The position numbers and the translations under genes were made by a program. The notes beneath the pieces are model-generated. The model made no database searches and was not told the origin of the DNA. It saw only the letters and a list, made by a program, of their open reading frames with translations. From Anaerolineales bacterium UBA6668 (GTDB lineage Bacteria; Chloroflexota; Anaerolineae; Anaerolineales; UBA6668): 5,984 nt of DNA. The stretch is from NCBI GenBank assembly GCA_002455215.1, contig DKKK01000017.1, forward strand, positions 8,081-14,064. The letters are read 5' to 3'. This document shows positions 1 through 5,300 of the stretch, in pieces. Positions within the stretch are counted from its first letter, which is position 1; each line of letters opens with the position of its first letter.

Positions 1-1
1 T

Positions 2-982
2 AAACACGGGCTGGAAGTGTACGGTATTGAAAATGGTTATGACGGTTTGCTTGGCGACCACCCCTTGCGCCCGCTTTACCCTGAAAATGTGCGCGGTATC
101 ACCGGGCAAGGTGGCACCATATTGGGCGCAGTCAATCGCGGCAACCCTTTCCAGCGCGACGTGACGCGCAATGGCGAGAAGATTACGGTAGATTTTTCGG
201 CAGAAGTGGCACGCCGCGTCGAACAAGAAAAATTGGATGCACTGATTGTTGCGGGTGGCGATGGAACAATGCAAATCTCCTACCGCTTTATGCAGGAACG
301 TGGCATTCCAATTGTCGGCGTTCCCAAAACGATAGACAACGACTTAGGCGGCACTGAAGTGACCTTTGGCTTTTATTCTGCACTAGAAATAGCTACCCAA
401 GCCATTGATATGCTTCAAAACACAGCCGCCAGTCATCGGCGGGTGATGGTAGTGGAATTGATGGGGCGTCATGCTGGGTGGTTGACCCTGCGGGCAGGTA
501 TTGCCGGCAATGCCGATGTGATTCTCATCCCCGAAATCCCTTACGATATTGAAGTGGTGTGTGCGGCAGTGCGAAAGCGTGCGCAAAATGGCCGCCCACA
601 AAGCGTAATTGCGGTTGCAGAAGGAGCGCTCCCCAAGGATGGCACAGCCACCTTCATTCAAGGTACTCAGCTAGGCGGGGTGGGCTTGCGTGTTGCCACC
701 CAAATTGCCGAGCGCACCGGGGTCGAAACTCGCACCACCGTGTTAGGACATTTACAACGCGGCGTGGACCCAAATGGGTTCGACCGCTGGCTTGCGACTT
801 TATATGGAATGCAGGCGGTGCAACTGGTGGTGGAAAAGAAATTTGGCTATATGGTTAATTATGTGGCACGTGAAGTGGGAAGCATTTCGATAGCAGATGC
901 CTTGGCAGAAACGCCCAAATTTGTGAACCCCAACGGCACAGATGTGCGCGTTGCACAGGCGCTGGGGGTTGTGTTTGGTTAG
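2..982 (+). CDS. pfkA: 6-phosphofructokinase, 5'-truncated by window edge
   Basis: Phosphorylates fructose 6-phosphate to fructose 1,6-bisphosphate, the committing step of glycolysis, in the cytoplasm. 326 residues are visible. The frame is open to the left edge, so the roughly 25-30 N-terminal residues, including the expected GGDxPGxN nucleotide-binding loop, lie outside. The GTG at base 17 is an internal valine (EVYGIENGYDG), not a start. Visible family motifs, in order: GGTILGA with NPF; GGDGT (bases 254-268); PKTIDND (323-343), whose first Asp (335-337) matches the catalytic base; MGRHAG (461-478) for fructose 6-phosphate binding; VAEGA; and VLGHLQRG (about 740-763). The Gly after GGD predicts ATP use, while the Lys in PKTIDND is typical of PPi-dependent and group III enzymes, so the phosphoryl donor is probably ATP but not certain. 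The usual QRGG is QRGV here. The gene converges on lipM with a 17-base gap. Family assignment is very secure; donor specificity is inferred. Confidence 0.96.
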   Translation, partial: KHGLEVYGIENGYDGLLGDHPLRPLYPENVRGITGQGGTILGAVNRGNPFQRDVTRNGEKITVDFSAEVARRVEQEKLDALIVAGGDGTMQISYRFMQERGIPIVGVPKTIDNDLGGTEVTFGFYSALEIATQAIDMLQNTAASHRRVMVVELMGRHAGWLTLRAGIAGNADVILIPEIPYDIEVVCAAVRKRAQNGRPQSVIAVAEGALPKDGTATFIQGTQLGGVGLRVATQIAERTGVETRTTVLGHLQRGVDPNGFDRWLATLYGMQAVQLVVEKKFGYMVNYVAREVGSISIADALAETPKFVNPNGTDVRVAQALGVVFG

Positions 983-999
983 ACCGGATTAACCTTGCC

Positions 1000-1821
1000 C
1001 TAACGCCGAAAGGTATATTCGGGATTGCCAAATTTTTCGACCCGCAAAGTTTGGGCGAGTTCTTCCTCATAGGCGTTCAGCGCCCCCAACTCAAATTGTA
1101 CGTCCAAAGCGTGTGCCAGCCCGGCTTGCACCTGTTCAGCGGTTGCTTGCCAAGTGGGTGTGTACCCCAATACTGCTTCTAAAGTGGTGGCGCGTTGCCG
1201 TACACGTACCGCAGTCTCGGCGCGTTCTATTTCGTGCTCGAAGCGCAATGCGGAGCAGATTTCACCAATATCCCCATAGAGCGGCAAAGAGCCATGTTGC
1301 AAAACCACCCCTTGTTTGCGCACCTGTGCGCTACCGATGAGTTTTTTTCCGTTTGCCACAATTTCATAGTCACTCGGTACTTCAAAGCACACGGGCAGTT
1401 GCTTGTGTGCGCCTTCCGGCACAGTTCCTTCATTACTTGCCGCTACTCCCATTGCTTCTAGTGCCGTCAGTAACCCCTGGCTAATGCGCCGATAACTCGC
1501 AATAATACCACCGTCCATCACTGGGTCGGTTTCGCTGGCGAGTAAGGCATAGGTTAGTTCGCGGGTGTGCAAGATTGCCCGTCCGCCGCTGGGACGGCGC
1601 ACAATCTGCCAGCCGTTTTTGGCAATTTCCTCAAGATGCGCTTCATGGGACAGTTGAGACACCCCCAAAGACAAGCAGGCAGGCTCCCATGCATACAAAC
1701 GCAGGGTGGGTGGGGACTGGTGGGTTGCAATCGCCTGTAAGATGGCAGAGTCAATTGCCATGTTTTCTGCGCCACTGGCTGTTCCGGAAAATATCACTCG
1801 CCAAAGCGGGAATTTTTGCAT
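1000..1821 (-). CDS. lipM: Octanoyl-ACP:protein octanoyltransferase, LipM-like (BPL/LplA/LipB fold)
   Basis: Probably transfers octanoate from acyl carrier protein to the lipoyl-domain lysine of GcvH or a related protein, the first step of lipoate synthesis before LipA inserts sulfur; cytoplasmic. 273 residues, about the length of Bacillus LipM. The N-terminus follows the family pattern (WRVIFSGTASGAENMAID). The acyl-binding motif RRPSGGR is at residues 75-81 with LTYALL at 89-94. The key residue is Cys145 in PVCFEVPSDYE, which aligns with the acyl-thioester Cys of LipM and argues against a lipoate ligase LplA, which lacks it. GKKLIGSAQVRKQG (158-171) supplies the conserved lysine, followed by LQHGSL. 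LipL (amidotransferase) also has a cysteine near here, but the surrounding sequence is closer to LipM as I recall it. The ATG at 1821 is favoured because an in-frame TAG lies upstream at 1852-1854 with no other start between. No lipA or GcvH gene is in view. Confidence 0.9.
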   Translation of the reverse strand: MQKFPLWRVIFSGTASGAENMAIDSAILQAIATHQSPPTLRLYAWEPACLSLGVSQLSHEAHLEEIAKNGWQIVRRPSGGRAILHTRELTYALLASETDPVMDGGIIASYRRISQGLLTALEAMGVAASNEGTVPEGAHKQLPVCFEVPSDYEIVANGKKLIGSAQVRKQGVVLQHGSLPLYGDIGEICSALRFEHEIERAETAVRVRQRATTLEAVLGYTPTWQATAEQVQAGLAHALDVQFELGALNAYEEELAQTLRVEKFGNPEYTFRR

Positions 1822-1833
1822 AGGGTAAATTGT

Positions 1834-1838
1834 TCCTT
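1834..1838 (-). promoter_or_regulatory. Candidate ribosome binding site of lipM
   Basis: AAGGA on the - strand, followed by 12 bases to the ATG at 1821. The spacing is longer than the usual 5-9 bases, so the site may be weak. It is the only purine-rich stretch just upstream of the start and is consistent with the chosen start codon. Confidence 0.45.
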
Positions 1839-1843
1839 GAAAG

Positions 1844-1851
1844 ATTGTATA
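1844..1851 (-). promoter_or_regulatory. Candidate -10 element of lipM promoter
   Basis: The - strand reads TATACAAT, which contains two overlapping good -10 hexamers (TATACA and TACAAT). It lies 22 bases upstream of the lipM start. A start of transcription about 7 bases downstream would give a leader of only 15-18 bases, with the AAGGA near its 5' end. I see no convincing TTGACA-like -35 box 16-18 bases upstream, so this rests on the -10 alone. Confidence 0.35.
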
Positions 1852-1980
1852 CTAAGCACGACCACAGATTGCGGATTTTTGTTTTTTGACCAGAACGCAA
1901 TAGTTCATTGCCAAGTAACGGCTTTGTCATTTCGAATGAGCGAAGTGAGAGAGAAATCCTTGATATTCGGCACGCGTTAG

Positions 1981-1999
1981 ATTCGGTATCATACCGATT
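1981..1999. repeat. Central palindrome of the repeat element
   Basis: ATTCGGTAT, a single C, then ATACCGATT. The arms are 9 bases with one mismatch; the inner 7 base pairs are perfect. It lies near the middle of the MITE-like element and would form a tight hairpin or cruciform tip. Confidence 0.6.
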
Positions 2000-2001
2000 T
2001 G

Positions 2002-2025
2002 CGTTTTTCTCTTAAGGAAAAAACG
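2002..2025. repeat. Second hairpin inside the repeat element
   Basis: Arms CGTTTTT (2002-2008) and AAAAACG (2019-2025) are perfect inverted copies around a 10-base centre that contains CTTAAG. The stem is A/T rich and no run of T follows on either strand, so it does not look like a terminator. It is better read as part of the repeat element's fold. Confidence 0.5.
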
Positions 2026-2033
2026 AAGTTTTC

Positions 2034-2158
2034 ATCCGTGTCGAATATAGCACACTGGGCTAGATTTCTCCTTTCAGTTGAAATGACCCGAAAATTAGAC
2101 CGTCTTAAGTGATGGCCAGTGCTATGCAAAAGCGTAACGCCTATCCGTGCCGAGTATA
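2034..2158. repeat. 16-bp direct repeat pair around a spacer
   Basis: ATCCGTGTCGAATATA (2034-2049) and ATCCGTGCCGAGTATA (2143-2158) match at 14 of 16 positions and lie 109 bases apart. A third, shorter copy is inverted at 1961-1974 (CGTGCCGAATATCA on the - strand). The right copy lies outside the inverted-repeat element, so the duplicated sequence extends beyond its apparent boundary. The function is unknown. Confidence 0.5.
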
Positions 2159-2168
2159 TTTGCTCGGC
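2149..2168. repeat. Short perfect hairpin
   Basis: GCCGAG (2149-2154) and CTCGGC (2163-2168) form a 6-bp G/C-rich stem around an 8-base A/T-rich loop. No T-run follows on either strand, so it is probably not an intrinsic terminator. The left arm overlaps the right-hand copy of the 16-bp repeat. Confidence 0.4.
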
Positions 2169-2190
2169 TAACGGGTCATTATTGGGTATG

Positions 2191-2214
2191 TGTGTGGCAC
2201 ATATGTGCCGCACA
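2191..2214. promoter_or_regulatory. 24-bp dyad, possible operator or DNA-binding site
   Basis: TGTGTGGCACAT is followed directly by ATGTGCCGCACA. The two 12-base halves are inverted copies with one mismatch (a T opposite a G, which could still wobble-pair in RNA). The inner 14 bases are a perfect palindrome. Length and symmetry suit a dimeric regulator or a cruciform. It lies about 370 bases upstream of lipM and just past the amylase terminator, so a target gene is not obvious. No specific regulator family can be named from the sequence. Confidence 0.4.
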
Positions 2215-2286
2215 TAATTGTAGAAGCAAGCCTTAGACGCGTCAAGCGGCGACTCATCATTTGATTGGCGCACAATCCCCCATCCC

Positions 2287-2315
2287 AAAAGAAAAGCCCC
2301 CATTGCGGGGGCTTT
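2287..2315 (-). terminator. Rho-independent terminator of the amylase gene
   Basis: On the - strand, AAAGCCCCC (from 2315 down to 2307), a 5-base loop, then GGGGGCTTT form a perfect 9-bp stem. TTTTCTTTT (2295-2287) begins within the last bases of the stem and continues past it. It lies 32 bases downstream of the amylase stop codon at 2348-2350. On the + strand the stem is followed only by TTTCCGTTATT, so termination should be mainly leftward. Confidence 0.88.
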
Positions 2316-2347
2316 CCGTTATTGCCGTGCTGGTATGCAGTGCGAAT

Positions 2348-5300
2348 CTATTTCAATATGATGGGTAAGAACACTTGGTAAGCAGGTGGTTGCGGGTCAT
2401 CTGCCCAAGCTTGAACCGCTTCGTCTTCATCGGGTGTGGTGTCAGACCAGCCAGTGGTTAGGTCTATCAGCATGGTGCCATCCGTGCCATAGCTAATCAC
2501 TATACTGCGGTTTGCCAAGCCGGTAATGTCACCCCAACTTTCCACTTCCGCCCAAGAGCCGCGTGTAAATTTGTACTGCACAGTCGTACCATCCAAAATA
2601 TCTACGGTATATTCCCAAATGTTGGGCGACTCGGAAACTTGCGTCATAGCCTTTGTTTGCGGGTTACACCAGCCACACAGTTCGCTGATACCACCCACAA
2701 TATACACCGTACCCGGGCTATAATCCGGCACTTTGACACGCCAAGTGACTTCTACCACGCGGAATTCAGCCGTTGCTTCGATAATGTTTGACGGGAGTGA
2801 GTTATTGAAACTAGTGTCATATGCCAACACATAGTACTCATAGGTCACGCCGCCTTCGACCGTTAGGTCAGTATATTCGGTAGTGCCAGCCGCAGTGGTG
2901 TCAATCTGCGCCCAATCGCCATCCGGGCTTGGCGCATCCTTCTCACGGCGGTAAATGCGGTATCCGGCAACATCGGGGGAAGTGCTAGCAGTCCAGTGCA
3001 TTGCGATACTACTTGGCGATGTCAGGTCAAGCGTTAGGTTTATCGGCGCGTTGGGTTTGGTCGTATCCGTGCTAGCGTTGACGGTTAGGATACCAATGCC
3101 AGAACCTGGCATCCAACTTACGCCACCATTTGAACTACAGCGTACTGTGTAGAAATACGTACCGACCCGCTCCGGCAGGATACTACCTACATATTTATCA
3201 TGCGGATCCACAAGGCTATCAAAACTCATTGGAGTCCAATTCCAGCCGGGGGTTTCGAGTAAACCAGCTTGATAGGCGTAGCCCAACTGCATGGTGATAC
3301 CGCTTGCCGGACCGTTGTTGCCGGTAAAGCCCGTCACTTCCACCAAACCATACAAATTACCCGTTGATGTGGTCGTGCTGATGGTGTGGGTCATGGTTAG
3401 CGGATGGTCTAAAGTACAACCGTACAAAGTATGTTGGGGAATGCCCAATACTTCATTGGAATTTTCGCTGACCAATTTTGTGGTGGTGTCGCGTGCTACT
3501 ATTATATAGTAGTATTTCACGGCATTGGTTAAGCCGGTGTCGCTGTAGGTGAGTGTGCCACTGGGTAAGGTGGCAATTTCCACATATTCGCCACCACTCA
3601 AGAGCGTGCGGTACAGCACATATTCGTCTGCACCAGTAACGGCTGTCCAAGACAAATCTACCTGCCCATTGCTTTCATTATCTACAGAAAGAACCGGCGC
3701 ATCCGGCGGAACAGCCAGTGTACCATCTAAGACCAAAATCGCGCCATTTAGTGCTGGTGTAGCGACATCTTCTATCACCCCACTTGCCGAGACGGTGTAG
3801 GTTGTGCCACCGTTTAATACGTCAATGAACTGTGTGCCTACCGCAATGTAACCCAGCACATTCACGTCTACTGTTTGGGCATTTGTCTTGCGGTTAACCA
3901 CCACCACTGCGGCATCGCTGTGGTCTTCCATCAAACGTCCATAAACATAGACTTTGTTGGTGTTGTCGATTTTCAATGGGTCAAAACTGCCAATTTGTAG
4001 AGCAGGATGTGCATTGCGGGTGGCAGTCAGCAATTGGTAGTAGGGTAGCAGGTCGGTGAAACCAGTGCCGGTTGGAGCCAAGTGCGGGTACATTGGGCTT
4101 CCGCTAGCATCGCTCCAGGGGTAAGGAATGCGGTTGTAGGGGTCGTCTTGCCAAGTGCCGCCGGTATAAGTAGGCGGCGCAATTAAACCAATTTCATCGC
4201 CATAATAGATGGTCGGAGCGCCGGGGAGTGTCATTTGTAGTAACGCTACCCCTTTTAGCTTGGTCAAAGCGGGTGACCAATCATAGCTGGCATTTTCATA
4301 AATGGTGGCATCGTTCTCGTCTGCGCGTTCATCCAGATAGAACAAAGCGCGGTTGGTATCGTGGCTACCAAGCAAGTTCATCATGGCATACAGCGCTTCT
4401 TTTGGGTAACGCTCTTCCAAGTTTAGCAAGCGTTCATTCAATTCTTCGGGCGTTAGAGGCGCCAACACACCTGCCGAGCTACCGGTGTTGCGGTCGTTAT
4501 CTACAAATTGCGAGTCGCGCCAGAAGCTCAACACTGCCGAGCTAAATTGGTAATTCATGGTGGCATCCCACTCACTGCCGAGTGTCCAAGCGGTTGCCAT
4601 GCCCCATTCTTCGCCCACCACATAGGCTTCGGGGTCTGCCGAGCGAATGGCGCTACGGAAACCTTCCCAATAGCCATTGGGGTTCAGCGGGTCTTCGTTG
4701 GCTACGCCGGGGTCTACGTCACCACCCACATCCAAGCGCCAGCCACTTGCCCCTTGGTTGAGCCAGTATTCTGCAATGTTAGAAGTGGGGCTAGGAGTAG
4801 CTCCTTGCCAAATCAAATCACGCACGGCGTTTAGGCTGGCATTGAGTTTGGGCAAGCTATCATAACCAAACCAACTGGTATAAACGGTATCGCCATCACA
4901 CACTGCCGGGTTAGTGGGCGGAGTGGCAGGGTTGAAGTAGAACCAACTGCGATACGGGCTGGTGGTACTTTCGCATGCACCGCTATTGTCATCAGTGCCA
5001 GGTCCGCTTGGGCTAGTGAGCACACCTGCGGAGTCGTAGCGACTATAGCGGTCTAGGTATTTGCTGTCGGAAGAAACGTGGTTAAACACACCATCCAACA
5101 CAATGCGGATACCGTGGGCATCGGCGGCGGCAACGAGTAGATCCCAAGCGGCTTTGCCACCAAAGGCGGGGTCAATCTGCCCATAATCGGCGGTGTCATA
5201 TTTGTGATTGGATGGGGATAGGAAGATGGGGTTTAGGTATAAAATGGTCACCCCTAAGTCGTCAAAATAGCCATCGTTAATTTTTTGGGTAATCCCTTGT

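Larger units (their letters stand above)
1926..2087. repeat. MITE-like nested inverted-repeat element
   Basis: The ends are inverted copies. The left end (1926-1959) begins GTCATTTCGAATGAGCG and ends GAGAAATCC. The right end (2062-2087), read on the - strand, begins GTCATTTCAACTGAAAGG and ends GAGAAATCT. The outer 8 bases match perfectly and the GAGAAATC blocks match with a small length difference. Inside are a second inverted pair (ATATTCGGCACG at 1963-1974 against the complement of CGTGTCGAATAT at 2038-2049) and two central hairpins. The end sequence resembles small dispersed intergenic repeats common in several bacterial phyla. No transposase is present and I see no clear target-site duplication in the flanks. 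It may form a long hairpin in DNA or RNA. Mobility is inferred; the inverted structure is directly visible. Confidence 0.65.
1822..2347. other. Intergenic region rich in inverted repeats, no credible gene
   Basis: This 526-base stretch lies between the end of the amylase gene and the start of lipM, both read leftwards. It holds, from right to left, the amylase terminator (about 2287-2315), a 24-bp dyad (2191-2214), a short hairpin (2149-2168), a MITE-like element (1926-2087) and the lipM promoter area. The only sizeable open frame (1989-2303, - strand, 104 codons) starts inside the loop of the terminator hairpin and ends inside the repeat element. It has no recognisable domain and no ribosome binding site, so I treat it as chance. 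I found no tRNA, rRNA or CRISPR signature. Confidence 0.75.

Noticed and set aside
17..19. GTG as start of the phosphofructokinase gene
   Set aside because: The upstream codons (KHGLE) continue the family pattern GxEVYGI and the frame is open to the edge; starting here would remove the nucleotide-binding N-terminus.
983..1025. Possible terminator between pfkA and lipM (ACCTT and AAGGT)
   Set aside because: Only a 5-bp stem with a long loop and no T-run on either strand.
1000..1821. Lipoate-protein ligase LplA or biotin ligase instead of LipM
   Set aside because: The Cys145 context (VCFEVPSDYE) and the RRPSGGR plus GKKLIGSAQ arrangement match the LipM octanoyltransferase pattern; LplA lacks this cysteine. 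LipL remains a minor alternative.
1989..2303. 104-codon open frame on the - strand in the intergenic region
   Set aside because: It starts within the loop of the amylase terminator hairpin, lacks a ribosome binding site, has no recognisable domain, and its C-terminal third is a translation of the repeat element.
2293..2315. Terminator hairpin as a bidirectional terminator or small RNA
   Set aside because: On the + strand there is no proper T-run and no gene is read rightwards into it, so only the leftward role is supported.
1822..2347. tRNA, riboswitch or CRISPR in the intergenic region
   Set aside because: No cloverleaf with a T-arm, no known riboswitch core, and no regularly spaced repeats with unique spacers could be found.
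2526..4865. Several antisense open frames of 62-108 codons within the amylase gene
   Set aside because: They lie opposite an intact, conserved coding region, show no domain or family pattern, and fit chance open frames in moderately GC-rich coding DNA.
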